DNA of 64,000 bases from Phoma sp. XZ068 (Eukaryota; Ascomycota; Dothideomycetes; Pleosporales; Didymellaceae): positions 682,001 through 746,000 of the forward strand of contig RBKR01000004.1 in the NCBI GenBank assembly GCA_004835665.1. Reading direction: 5' to 3'. The translations under genes and the position numbers were made by a program. This document shows positions 49,401 to 59,562 of the stretch, piece by piece (positions within the stretch are counted from its first letter, which is position 1; each line of letters begins with the position of its first letter). The notes beneath the pieces were generated by a model. It searched no databases. It was given only the letters and a program-made list of their open reading frames with translations, and had not been told where the DNA came from.

Positions 49401-50278
49401 CCAGCGGGTCCACTTTTGGCGTTGGTGTCAGATTTGCGGTGCATACAGCCCAACCGGCGACCCACCCGGCGGCTATTTAGGGCTTTGGACACATTCAACA
49501 CGAACTTTTCGGCTCTTTCAGAGTCGCACAAAGAGGAAGCGATATTCGTGGCAGTCTTATATGGTCGTTGATTCAGAGAAAGCAAGGTCAGCAGTCGACC
49601 ACAGCACACGGCTACGGCCGCGGCCGGGTGTCAGATTCGCATCGCGCCGTTCCGTGCCCCAAAACACATTCCAATGACGAGGGCTTCGGTTGATCTCTCA
49701 ACGAGGGACTGCGTCATCCGGAGCAATTCGAGTTGGTGTGGTGTATCACCCGGGCCGTGATTAAGGCTTTGCCTCATTCTGCCCGACCCAGCCAGGCGGT
49801 TCGGTCTTGCATCAGCTGCTTTGCACTTATCGGCCTGTTGACTACACGTCTTGCTCGTCCATCTCTAGACGATTCACTGACACACGTTGGCTCAAATGAT
49901 GCAGCTCCTATGGATAACGATCGAGTGCAGATTAGCGTCTCACTTTCAACCGAAAATCACCGCTGGTTCTCAACAGCCGTACTAGACGCTGGTCCTCAAC
50001 AGCAGTAGTAGACACTGCACCTCAACCGCAGTAACTGAGACTATCCCTCATAGCCCACGATGGCTCCACTCTACCGCTCTCGTCAAGGGCCCACCGCGGT
50101 AGACTGACCCATAGCCCCACCTTCTACACAACACTAGCGACTATCAAAATTGTAGAAGCAAGAGATGTATCTCTCGTCAGATGAGAACCCTTTATACCAG
50201 ACCATTAGACTCACTCTATATACCTTCCATATTTTCGAATGCTTATCTAATCACAACAGCTCAATCTTGAGCAGTTCG
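46434..50278. other. Gene-poor 3.8-kb region
   Basis: This is the longest stretch without a convincing gene. Base composition is not AT-rich, so a heavily RIP-mutated transposon is not evident. Frames on both strands are short, overlap one another and lack motifs. Near its right end (49969-50046) lies a three-copy 26-bp tandem repeat, directly before the tRNA-Met gene. It is a candidate accessory or remnant region. Confidence 0.55.
49969..50046. repeat. Imperfect 26-bp tandem repeat, three copies
   Basis: Units start at 49969, 49995 and 50021, each opening with CTCAAC followed by a GCAGTA-like core. Copies 1 and 2 are most alike; copy 3 diverges in its second half. The period is exactly 26 bp in all three. 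Confidence 0.8.
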
Positions 50279-50383
50279 GTCTCCTTGGTGTAGTTGGTTA
50301 TCACGTGGGTCTCATAGTCATCACACTGTGACTGCTCCAGAGCAGATATCCCAAGGCCGCCAGTTCGAGTCTGGCAGGGGACA
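50279..50383 (+). tRNA. tRNA-Met (anticodon CAT), with 31-nt intron
   Basis: Acceptor strands GTCTCCT (50279-50285) and AGGGGAC (50376-50382) pair fully with one G-U. The D-arm is GTGTAGTTGGTTATCAC. The anticodon stem is TGGGT/TCCCA with the T31-T39 mismatch also known in elongator tRNA-Met, and the loop CTCATA...A gives anticodon CAT. An intron sits at 50317-50347, directly after position 37. The T-arm GCCAG/CTGGC is perfect around TTCGAGT. A T5 run at 50391 follows. Confidence 0.85.
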
Positions 50384-50390
50384 CGCCTTC

Positions 50391-50395
50391 TTTTT
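50391..50395 (+). terminator. Pol III T-run after tRNA-Met
   Basis: TTTTT starting eight bases after the tRNA 3' end, the usual RNA polymerase III stop signal. Confidence 0.65.
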
Positions 50396-50455
50396 CGGCC
50401 CGGCTGGCACAATTGTAAGATAGACCTGTGAAGTACACGCACAAGGGGCATGTGT

Positions 50456-50526
50456 TAATGACGTCGTAGGGTTAGCGCGTGGGACTTTTAATCCCAAGGC
50501 TGTGAGTTCGAGTCTCACGTCGGGCG
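50456..50526 (+). pseudogene. Degraded tRNA-Lys (TTT)-like element
   Basis: The 3' two thirds look like a tRNA: anticodon stem TGGGA/TCCCA with loop CTTTTAA (anticodon TTT), variable loop AGGCT and T-arm GTGAG/CTCAC around TTCGAGT. The 3' acceptor strand GTCGGGC has only a partial partner: GAC just before the D-arm pairs, but the outer three 5' bases do not. The D-arm is short (CGT/GCG stem) and the A box atypical. A T6 run follows. Either a decayed tRNA gene or an unusual one; decay is more likely. Confidence 0.5.
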
Positions 50527-50535
50527 AGGCAAGAG

Positions 50536-50541
50536 TTTTTT
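50536..50541 (+). terminator. Pol III T-run after the tRNA-Lys-like element
   Basis: Six T residues ten bases past the element's 3' end. Its presence suggests the element was once transcribed by RNA polymerase III, or still is. Confidence 0.5.
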
Positions 50542-51208
50542 GGCGCAGGTGGGTACACCTTTTGTATGGTGTCATGTTTTTGCGTGCCTGTAGGTCGTAA
50601 TTCTGTATGAGGCTTTGTCACAGACTCGAGATAATATACAGCTGCTTACTTCTGAATTCGTGATACTTGTATATATCTGCATGTATATCTGCCACCGCGT
50701 TCGTGAATAACAATCTATATTCATACTTCTGTCGATACCAAGTACTCACCTTCATACTGTTGTGTTTTTTTTTTGCCCTAGGAAAAGCGATGCTGATGTA
50801 GGTCTTCAAGTTTTCTACAATTATACTTGACATGCCGTATGCTTGTGGCCAAGTTGCCTGTAACAAAATCAAATGCTTTGTATGTATTCCTCGGCTCCCT
50901 CATACACGAAATGATATGAAAATGACGAAATGTGCATACTTTACACGTTAGGTTCCATAGATACAGGGTGCGCTGGAAAGAAGAGGCCTCTTCTGGGCCG
51001 GGTGGGCAACAATATTATATGAAAAGGAAGGGAGTCATAGGACGGTGTGAAGACAAAGGAAGAATAGCTTGAGACGCAGTAAGATGTCGGCAATGCAAAA
51101 AGCGATATGAGGTTAATGTAACTTGACATTATACAATCCAACAATCCAGTCCAAAGTAGGGTATCATCCTCCCAAAACGCCCCAGTTCAAGATACAACAA
51201 AGTGCCAC
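50542..51208. other. Intergenic, 3' flank of the kinase-like/protease gene
   Basis: About 670 bp, AT-richer than the surroundings, with a run of ten T at 50764-50773. No gene recognised. It probably includes the 3' untranslated region of the minus-strand fusion gene. Confidence 0.55.
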
Positions 51209-54200
51209 TCAAGGCCTAATGGCCATCTGCACCATTGTCTCCCTCCCTTCACTGACCATCATTGCCTTTCCCTTGAAAACACGCCTGTTCTCCTTGTCGC
51301 TTTCGCTACTGCTGCTAGTGTTCAATGGGCTTAAGTCAAGTCTGCTCCGTTTTGTAGAGGGCCCGGAGCCAAACGCTGAACGCATATCTACCGCCGAATC
51401 GTGGCTGTCCACGATGCCCAAGCCTTGGACGGCGGACTCGAGATCTCCGATTGCGGCAGAGTCTCTGACAGCCTTCTTTAGTCCTTGATGCTTGCTGACG
51501 AATAGCCTCTGCTCCTCCGAGCCGGGAAGATAGATGCGCTTAGCACCCAGAGTACGTTTGATGTCTTCAAGCAGGACTTCCATGGGGCAGATGTATGCGA
51601 TGTGATTCCTCTGGCACCACGCCAGTACGTGACCAACCACGCGGTGGGAGTTGTTTTGTATGACCCAAGCTCCGGAGTCGCCGCCGACGCCAAAGCCACC
51701 AGCGACGTGCCAGCTACGCGAGAAGGACTTACGGCGGTAGATGCGTACAGAGCTCATCGCCTGTCCGACCATGCCGCCCTGTAGACCTGTGGTGCGACCA
51801 AAGCAGTGCACGCTCAGGCCACCGAGTGAGTCCGCGCTGGCAACGCCGTTGGGATACTCGTCTTCGCCAGGTTGGTAGTGGCGGCGATTGACGGGCTCCT
51901 CTAACTTACATGAAATCTCACGTTGATCTGGCTTCATTGAGCCGAAAGCGAAGCGGCGACCACCCTGACAGACATTGTAGGGCTGCATACGGTCGTCGTT
52001 GAGCTTCAGCAGGGCCCAGTCGATCTCGTGCAGAATGCCATCACGCTTCCAGCGGCGGATACCAGAGGATGCGTGGACATGGCCGAGCTCGTGGGAGTCA
52101 AGATGGTCTTCATTCTTGTCTTCCTCGTTAGGAAAGAAGTCCTCGTCAACGTCGTCGATGGCTGGCTGAGTGACTTTGATGTCTTCACCTTCTCCGAGCT
52201 CGATGCCGTCAATGTCACCGACAGTGATGCGCGACATTGTTGAGTCTGTCATAGCTTCCTGGTCGGACTCGTCTTCAGAATCGAACTCCTCTGAGTCAGA
52301 GAAGTCGAAAGATTCCGCCTCGTCGTCGTCTTCGCTCCCGAAGTCTTCATCGTCAGACAGCTCAAGGTCCCACATAGGTACCGGTGCATCGTTAGCGAGT
52401 TCGAGTCCAGGCTGTGCGCCCATGCCCATCAGCCAAGGGTTGCTGTTGCTAGTTGCGCTCGACAAAACCGCATCATACGGGTAAGGGCTAGCAACTTCGT
52501 CATCAGCATCGCTTTCTTCATCTGACGGTGCATCGAGCAGGTGGTGGACGCTCATTCCAAGCGGTTCATCATCGACCAGTACGACCCCACCGTATGAGAC
52601 CGGAGGAAGGTGTTGCTTGCCGTTGAAGGCGCCAATAGAGGCACCACAGAGAGGTCGCTGCTGATGAAAAGGATTCATGATAGCCATATCCGCGTTGTAG
52701 TTTTCAGTGTTCATCATGGATCGATGAGGGGGCCGGACGCGACCAGAAGAGCGGCTCATTTTGGATCGTCGAACCTTTCCACGACGAACTTTCAGATCGA
52801 ACACGTTCTCATCGTAGCGGAAGCGACGACAGAGGATCGCTTTGATCTTGACAACACTGCTGCAGGTGATGAAGATGGTAGGTCGAGCCTTTTCCTGGGT
52901 TTCGCCGATTGCGACGAGATCAATGCTGATAGTCTCGTCTGAGTCTCTAAGCGCACGTTCGATGAGGCGCTCGAGCCTGGGCAGCATAGTGGCATGCCAT
53001 TCATCAACGATCGCAGGCGTGAACTTCACTGGGTGCAGTCGCAGCTTTGCGCGAGATGTTGGTCTGATGTCAGTCTGAATCTGGATGGAGGATGTAATGC
53101 ATCTGTCGTTTTGCTCCACGACACCGGCATCCTGCACCTCAGGTTCAGGGGTTGGGTAGCCAAGGGTAGCTTGAGGCCAGTGACGAATACCATCGGTGAA
53201 GAGAGCCTCCACGGAGTGTGTGCGCTTTGTCTTCCTTTGTCTCCAAGCTGTCTGGATAATAGTGATTTTATCCTTGTAGTCATTGAAGGCAGAAGGGTTA
53301 GATGGCTGCGCACGTGATGCCCTCCAGGCCCGTTGTATGGTAGATGCAGCAGTCGTGATTTGCTCCCTATACAACGATGTCAAGTCACTTCGATCCTGCG
53401 AACTGTGTGGAGTAGCAACCAGTGTACCAGAGGTCTCGAGAGATCTTTGGTCTTGCTGCTCCCAGTCCATTGCCTCATTCGACTCTCTTGGGCTGGCAAG
53501 ACCCATAGTCTCTGAGATTGATTTGCGGATAGAGTGTTGTGAGCGCTGTGAGGGATTGCGTGACAGAGCGTTTGGGTCTGGCGACTTCTTTGTGCTCGAC
53601 TTTGTCAGAGACTTCGTCCGCTCGAGCGCCTGGGAGCCTTTCTCAAGAGCCCAGCGTTTCGCACTCCTGTAAGAAGGACTAGTCGGCGTTTCCAGTATCT
53701 GAGGCTGACTGACGCTCTTACGCTTGAGATGGGTCGGCCCCATCAGTGGCGCAGGACCTGGTCGTGCGTCGTGCAGATCAAGACCAGGCTCAGACTCATC
53801 GAGCATGCAGCATCTCTGTAGTCTGATGATGATGCGGTTGTAAAGCTGCGTGAAGTCGTGCAGACTCTCAGCGCCGCTCTCGATTCGGTCAACAGCCCAG
53901 AAGCAGTCGCGTACAACTTGCATGTATGCAGTGCCGCACTTTGATGCTAAGCGACGAATGTACACATCTTCGACTCGCTGCTTGAAATCGTTAAGAGTGT
54001 ACTTTGGCTTCCACAAGTCGGCAAGGGGCTGCCACAATCCGATCTCTAAGAGGATCAAGCCGAGGCTGTACAGGTCGAATTGTGGGCCGTGGTGTCTATC
54101 CTTAGATCCAGTGAACTTTGGATCTTCCGGATGGCGGTAGATGTTGAGCGGGCGCATTGTGTTTGTGGTCTCGATGTCGTACTCTGAGAATAAATCGAAA

Positions 54201-55498
54201 GAGCAGACAACAGGTGAACGGAGGGCGTACTGCAGCGCCCTGGTGTTGGCAGACTGTCGTCGGTTCTTTCGGAACACCAGAATGTTGCTGCTGTTGATAT
54301 CCTTGTGGACAAAGTTGTCGCCATGAATCTTGCTAAAGGTGGTGGCAAGCGAGTAGGCTAGACGGAAGCGATCCTCTAGTGGAGGTGTGGCACTGTTCGA
54401 GTTGTTGAGTGACTTGGATCCTGTCTGTAGTACACTGAGAAGTGTGACAGGTCGCAGCTCGTCTACTGTCTTGTGCACATCAGATGCACCTGAATATGTT
54501 GATGAAGGGAGCTCGAAAACAAGACCGAAGCGCGGTTGGCTTGGATCTTCAAAGTATCCCAAGCATCTGAGGGTAGCCAGATGAGGCTGATAGTTTGACA
54601 GCTTGGTCAATATGGACAAGAGGGTATCCAGACGATCCGTGGGGGGAGAGACCTCTGTGTAGCGATATGCGGGGTCGAATGTTGCGTATTCGATCAGAAC
54701 AGGTTGCTCGATGACCCGCGACCCGTCAGTCTTCCAGGGATTTGTCGAACTGTTTCGCGAGCGCAATCGGCCTATTACACGAATGGATGAAGAACCAACG
54801 CTCTCGTATGGTGGTGGTTCCTCCTCTGGTAGGACCAGATCCGAAGGATTTAGCTTGGGTGGCAGATGCGCCCGGGAAGCGGCATGCAGCGCAAGTGCAT
54901 TCAGTGGGAAGGTCGCTGGGTTAACAAGGGTAAGATCTGAGGCGCTGTATTCTGGCTTCGAGAAGATTGCCGCTGAGGTGGACGGTCTTGGAGGCTCAGG
55001 AATGAGCTTGACATCTACACCAGGACCTCGCTGGGCACGTCGACTTCTAGAGAGGTCATAGAGGATGTCGATAGAGGTGGTAAGGTCTTTGATGAGGTCC
55101 TCGTAACGTGACCTGTCGGCGGCCGCCCACGCGGACGTATCAGATGCTGGCAGCCTGCTCTTTTCCTCTGACAATGTCTTGCCCGCTGCAGGTGCAGCGC
55201 CCGGATGCATGTGTTCAGCCTCGTCCAAGACTTCCTTGATTGTCCCAAGCACGCTGGTCACTGTCTCGGTGAGGCCCGCCTGCTCCACGCTCTCGTCGAT
55301 GTCGCCATTCTTGCCCTTCGCGTTGTCGCTCCAGTCGACACCCCACGTTATCAGCCTGTCCTTCTGTATTCGGAGTTTGCGGTGAAGGACATTCGATTGC
55401 GTGTCTTGGTTATCTTGCTCGACGACGGCATCGCAGTGTATCTTGGTATCGGAGTACAGCTGGGTTAGGCGCCGCGGAAGCCTGCTGATAGTCTCCAT
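51209..55498 (-). CDS. Multi-domain protein: HeLo-like N-terminus, kinase-like domain, IQ motifs, trypsin-like protease
   Basis: A single uninterrupted frame of 1429 aa from ATG 55498. Residues 1-150 are helical, with LHRKLRIQKDRLITWGVDW (38-56) resembling HeLo (prion-inhibition) domains of fungal cell-death proteins, but lacking their hydrophobic first helix. About 235-580 is kinase-like: HKDINSSNILVF (398-409) is the catalytic loop, while the beta3 position reads VLIEYATFD with no Lys and the DFG site reads SFDLFSEY, so catalysis is doubtful. Two IQ motifs follow (IQRAWRASR near 721; IQTAWRQRK near 748), candidate calmodulin sites. The C-terminal part is a trypsin-like fold: GGVVLVDDEPLGMSVHHLL (H985/986), EIDWALLKL (D1160) and GGDSGAWVI (S1275), in the H-D-S order, with a long acidic insertion between H and D. 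The triad looks intact. The role is unknown; a calcium-responsive signalling or cell-death protein is an inference. Confidence 0.85.
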   Translation of the reverse strand: METISRLPRRLTQLYSDTKIHCDAVVEQDNQDTQSNVLHRKLRIQKDRLITWGVDWSDNAKGKNGDIDESVEQAGLTETVTSVLGTIKEVLDEAEHMHPGAAPAAGKTLSEEKSRLPASDTSAWAAADRSRYEDLIKDLTTSIDILYDLSRSRRAQRGPGVDVKLIPEPPRPSTSAAIFSKPEYSASDLTLVNPATFPLNALALHAASRAHLPPKLNPSDLVLPEEEPPPYESVGSSSIRVIGRLRSRNSSTNPWKTDGSRVIEQPVLIEYATFDPAYRYTEVSPPTDRLDTLLSILTKLSNYQPHLATLRCLGYFEDPSQPRFGLVFELPSSTYSGASDVHKTVDELRPVTLLSVLQTGSKSLNNSNSATPPLEDRFRLAYSLATTFSKIHGDNFVHKDINSSNILVFRKNRRQSANTRALQYALRSPVVCSFDLFSEYDIETTNTMRPLNIYRHPEDPKFTGSKDRHHGPQFDLYSLGLILLEIGLWQPLADLWKPKYTLNDFKQRVEDVYIRRLASKCGTAYMQVVRDCFWAVDRIESGAESLHDFTQLYNRIIIRLQRCCMLDESEPGLDLHDARPGPAPLMGPTHLKRKSVSQPQILETPTSPSYRSAKRWALEKGSQALERTKSLTKSSTKKSPDPNALSRNPSQRSQHSIRKSISETMGLASPRESNEAMDWEQQDQRSLETSGTLVATPHSSQDRSDLTSLYREQITTAASTIQRAWRASRAQPSNPSAFNDYKDKITIIQTAWRQRKTKRTHSVEALFTDGIRHWPQATLGYPTPEPEVQDAGVVEQNDRCITSSIQIQTDIRPTSRAKLRLHPVKFTPAIVDEWHATMLPRLERLIERALRDSDETISIDLVAIGETQEKARPTIFITCSSVVKIKAILCRRFRYDENVFDLKVRRGKVRRSKMSRSSGRVRPPHRSMMNTENYNADMAIMNPFHQQRPLCGASIGAFNGKQHLPPVSYGGVVLVDDEPLGMSVHHLLDAPSDEESDADDEVASPYPYDAVLSSATSNSNPWLMGMGAQPGLELANDAPVPMWDLELSDDEDFGSEDDDEAESFDFSDSEEFDSEDESDQEAMTDSTMSRITVGDIDGIELGEGEDIKVTQPAIDDVDEDFFPNEEDKNEDHLDSHELGHVHASSGIRRWKRDGILHEIDWALLKLNDDRMQPYNVCQGGRRFAFGSMKPDQREISCKLEEPVNRRHYQPGEDEYPNGVASADSLGGLSVHCFGRTTGLQGGMVGQAMSSVRIYRRKSFSRSWHVAGGFGVGGDSGAWVIQNNSHRVVGHVLAWCQRNHIAYICPMEVLLEDIKRTLGAKRIYLPGSEEQRLFVSKHQGLKKAVRDSAAIGDLESAVQGLGIVDSHDSAVDMRSAFGSGPSTKRSRLDLSPLNTSSSSESDKENRRVFKGKAMMVSEGRETMVQMAIRP

Positions 55499-56066
55499 GT
55501 TGAGGATGGAGTGGAGTTGTGTCGCAGTGAGCTTGGGCAGCGCGACTGCGTTATGTGCGGTGAGTATATGATAACATAGAATAAAGCGACGCAGCGACTG
55601 CCTTGGAGGTCGTCGTCATGGCTGGCGTCGTCGATATACGTTGGGGTGCAGATTGTGGTTGCCTGTTCTGGTGGCGGTGCCGGCTAGACAGGCAAACTGA
55701 TTGGCCGCGCGGGGTCTCCGCAGCACAAAGGTCGCGACTGCGGCCTAAGGAATGGGGCTGAGACCGCAGCGCGCTTGCGGTGAACCCTCGACCCCACCAC
55801 CGTCCACACTTGGCCAAGGCAGCTGTCATGCGCCGTTGATGATTTATTCACATGATCGCAGGCTGTGATGTTTAGTTTCACGATCTGGGGTTAGCCTGGA
55901 GGCTGTTAATAGTAGCCACGGTCACTATCACTATGTCCAAGCAGTGCAAGCTACGGGAAGTGGACAAAAATGATTCGATTCAATGCTTTTCCAACCTGTT
56001 GTCCATACATGCCATATCCTACAAATGCCTGAGCATTATTTTTCATTGCCGAAGTGAGCGACGCAT
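55499..56066. other. Intergenic region
   Basis: About 570 bp between the start of the fusion gene and the stop of Tudor-SN, both on the minus strand. It should include the fusion gene's promoter. No gene recognised. Confidence 0.55.
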
Positions 56067-58767
56067 CTAGTCATCCTCAGTCAGATCGCCATACTCCCAC
56101 TGGCCTCTCCTCTCTGCCTTGGCGACATCCTGCTTCTGCTTCAGAGCACCAAGGATGTCCGATGCACTCCTCTCCCATGCCTTGAGCTTCTTGGGAACCA
56201 TAGCAAGACCCTCTTCAATAACATCGGCGTTGACACTCTCCTCACCAGACTTGCTCTCCTTGGGGTCGAACAGAGTGACCCACAGAAGGCCGTCCTTGTC
56301 AACCTGGTCAACGTTGGCAACCAGCGAACGGCCAGCAGTCTCTTGCGAGATGAACTGGACGGCGTCGTTGAGGTACTCAGGGTTGCCGGGAAGTTGGATA
56401 AAAGCCAGCTGTGCATCGACGGCCTGGGGCTTGAGCTTGGTGTTGGAGAACTCAGCGCCGAGAGGACGCAGGCGAGTCCAAGGAATGATCTCAGAGTTTC
56501 CATAGTCGATATAGACAACCTCAGCCTTCTTGGCATCGCGGTCGTTACGGCGGACACGGGCACGGTACCATGTGTCGTCTTCGGTGAACTTCGCAGAAAC
56601 AAACTCGCCAGTCTTGGGAGGGCCGTCGAGGCCCTTGTTGTTTGAAGGGTTCAGGTGGAACTTGCTGAAAGCGCTCATCAGTGTTGTGAGTGCTGAAGTA
56701 CCGGAGCCGATCTGCTGGATCTTAAGCCTACCGTCCTCGGCAACGTGAGTGACCATAACATCGCGGTAGTCCTTCTGTCTCGAGGTCGCTGCTGCATCTC
56801 CGTTCGATGGCTGGGTCGCGGCTGCGGAGGTATCCTCGTACTCGGCCTCTTGCGACGGGTCGTAGTTTTCCCAGAGGTTCCTTCGTGCGTCCTTGGCCTT
56901 CTCCTCGGCAGCAAAGAGCTCGTTTGCGTTACCAGACTTTTCAGCAGAGTAGGCATGTACAGAGGCAAGACCCTCCTCAACAAGAGTCTTCGCAAAGTTC
57001 TCACGGTTGATGTAGAGGGTGCCAATGAAGCCACCAACCTTGTCGCAGTCCTCGACATCGATCTCGACATCTCGCTGCTGGCAGCGCCTGCTCGCAAACT
57101 CGTGTGCCTCCTTTCCAAAAGGCTCGCCCTTGTCTTGGTCATTCCTAGCTGATCGAGGTGCGCGAATACCGGAGAGGACGAGCGTAATCTTTGCGTTTTC
57201 GCGGGGAATCAGAACGGTGAAACGTGAAGCAGACTTAACGAAGTCAACAACCGCAGGAACTCTGCGCTGTCTGGAGAGAAGAGTGAGCTGGCGCTTAGCC
57301 TTCTCGAGCGATTCGGAGTAGTCGACATATTGCTTGGCGGAGGGTGCCTTGGGGGACCAGAGACCCTTCTGCTCCTCCTGTGCAGTTGCCTCGGCAAGAA
57401 GAAGGTCGTCGTAGATGGGGCTCCTGTCGGTGTCGTCCTGGCGGTGACGGATGACCGTGGCCATACCGCTCTCCACGAGGAGAAGACCAATGTTCTTGCC
57501 CTGGAAGCTAACTGTAGCCATCTCACGCTCATCGTAACCCTCAGTTGCGGGTCGCTTTCCGTCGATGTGGAACTTTACGTGCTTGCCAATCAGCTTCTTG
57601 CGCAAGAACTCTTTAGCCTCCGGAACCCAGGGTGACTGCTTAGGGTCGGTAGGCTTGGGCTGGCGGACACTGCTGAGATTGATACGCTTCTCGGCACCAG
57701 CCTTGTTTCGTACGAAGAGGGTGTCTGCGCTTTGTACTCTGCTGACAACTGCCTCGAACTCACCAGGGGCGTTGGCCTTGGGCACAACATGTCCCTGGTA
57801 GACACCCTGCCTCCGATCCCGAGCGAACTTCTCGGCCTGTCTCAGCGAAGCCATTTGAGCTCCAAGAAGTGTGGTGTGGTGATCGGTGCACTTGGCCAAA
57901 CCGGCCTTGAGGAGGTGGGGTGTGATGCTGCCCTGGGTAGGGTGCTTGACATCAGCGACGATCTGACCGTTTGGCGTCAGACCGAGGACGCTGACGGCGG
58001 TGTTGCGCTGAAGTAGCCTGGTCTCGACGAAGAGCTGCGCATCGTCACCGAAGGGCTCGGCAGCCTGTACTTCGCTGGTGGAGGGGTTCGTACGCTGTGT
58101 CGAGGGCGCTCGGATACCGGCGAGGAGGATCATAGTCTGCACGTGCTCGGTGGGCGAGAGGACGAAGCGAACGATGAGGCGGTCACCGGACAGGACCTTC
58201 TCAACGATAGCTGCTTAGGTTAGCTCTATTTTCAGGGTCTTTGGACATCTACGCACCATCGAGCTCCTTGCCCTTGTTCTCTTCAACGAACTGCTGGGGG
58301 TTGCTAAGCTCATTTGTCGAGTTGATTCTACCGCCCGTCTCGGCCCACAGACCCTTTGACTCTGCCCTGGCTCGCGCCTCGAGGACCTGCAGCTTCTCCA
58401 GAATTTGTGCATCCTCATCTGAGTCGCCCTTGCGGCCAGCGTCATCTCGAAGCTTCAGCCAGCCCTCGGCGACCGCTTGTTCGGGGAGTACTGTGCGGTC
58501 CGGCAGAGCAACGATACCGTATTCGCGGTTGGCGCCGGTAGGGATCTTGTAAAGAACCTGAAAGCGTACAACTTTTCCGACAAGAAGACGGCGCAGGTAG
58601 TCGCGTGACTCGAAGGCGAATTGCTCGTCACCCTCGCGCTTCAATCTTGGTGCGGTAACGAAGGCTAAGCTAAGGACGCGTTCTTGTTTTGGGTTGCTAA
58701 TATTGTGAAGAACAACAGTGTCGCCAGAGAGGACGCTCTTGACCTTCGCTTCGAAGTGGGAGGCCAT
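56067..58767 (-). CDS. SND1: Tudor staphylococcal nuclease (Tudor-SN/SND1)
   Basis: Tudor-SN is an RNA-binding protein of cytoplasmic granules involved in RNA processing, editing surveillance and stress responses. The model is complement(56067..58210, 58257..58767), 884 aa, with one 46-bp intron. Staphylococcal-nuclease-like repeats are recognisable by their recurring openings: VKSVLSGDTVVL (start), VEKVLSGDRLIV (about 173), VSRVQSADTLFV and VVDFVKSASRFTVL, each followed by a LAFV/LAGIRAP/LSGIRAP-type strand. A tudor domain follows (DDTWYRARVRR and VVYIDYGNSE, about 710-780), embedded in a fifth, split SN repeat at the C-terminus. This is the complete family architecture at normal length. The ATG at 58767 gives the usual MASHFEAKVKSVLSGDT start. 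Confidence 0.97.
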
Positions 58768-59562
58768 GGTGGAGGATGAAGCTTGACACTACAGATGCGG
58801 CTGTTAGCTACTGTGGTCACAAGGGCTTCGGACTTGAGCGTGGTGGTCCCCGGTGAATTCCACTGCACTTACCTTGTCAAACCAGCGGCAAACTTACAAG
58901 AAATAGAAAGAGTGGCTGCAATTGATACCAAAGCCCAATTGCAGAAGGGGAGTTGTGATGATGCTGAAGTGACAACGTGGTGCTTAGCGATATACCCTAA
59001 ATCTCGCCATCCTAGCTCCAGGGACCGATTGTGGGGTCGTCCCAGTCAGTCTAGCGAAGCTAGAACGTCACTGCAGATCTCATGCACGACTTGCTCCCTT
59101 TCGAGAACCGTCTACAAAAGCCCGGTTCAAAGTCTCAATTTTTGACAGTCGAGATGTCAAAAGAAGGTTTCAGTGTATCAGTTGGTGTATTAATACTACC
59201 CAATACTCCATCTCCGATCGTTCAGCTATGTAACAAAAGCTTGGGTATACGACCAAAACATGCTATGCCAGTCGCGCGCCCCTCCGCGTACCGCTTTGCT
59301 CTCCTAGATATACAACGCAAGGGTGGAACTCCTCACCCTGTCTTGTCTCGACTTTCCATAGACCAAGATCTCTCTTAATATACTCTTACACGGCTGTACT
59401 ACAACAACGATTCCTACGAACTTTTGACCTACCGAATATTTGAACCAAATAGCGAGTGCTAACCAACAAAGGAGATGTACAAGTAATAGACAAAGGAAAA
59501 ATGCTCAAATACAAAACGCCGTCATAATGCATAACTCATTAGGTGTTGCTGGGCGTTGTGTC
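58768..59562. other. Intergenic: Tudor-SN upstream region
   Basis: About 800 bp between the Tudor-SN start and the MDM34 stop (both minus strand). It contains the Tudor-SN promoter and MDM34 3' untranslated region. Short frames only, nothing conserved. Confidence 0.55.

Noticed and set aside
46434..50278. A RIP-degraded transposon
   Set aside because: The stretch is not AT-rich, shows no terminal repeats, and no transposase, reverse transcriptase or integrase fragment is readable in any frame.
50321..50575. A minus-strand frame containing CPLPDSNWRPWD
   Set aside because: This peptide is the translation of the antisense of the tRNA-Met T-arm and is a common false protein.
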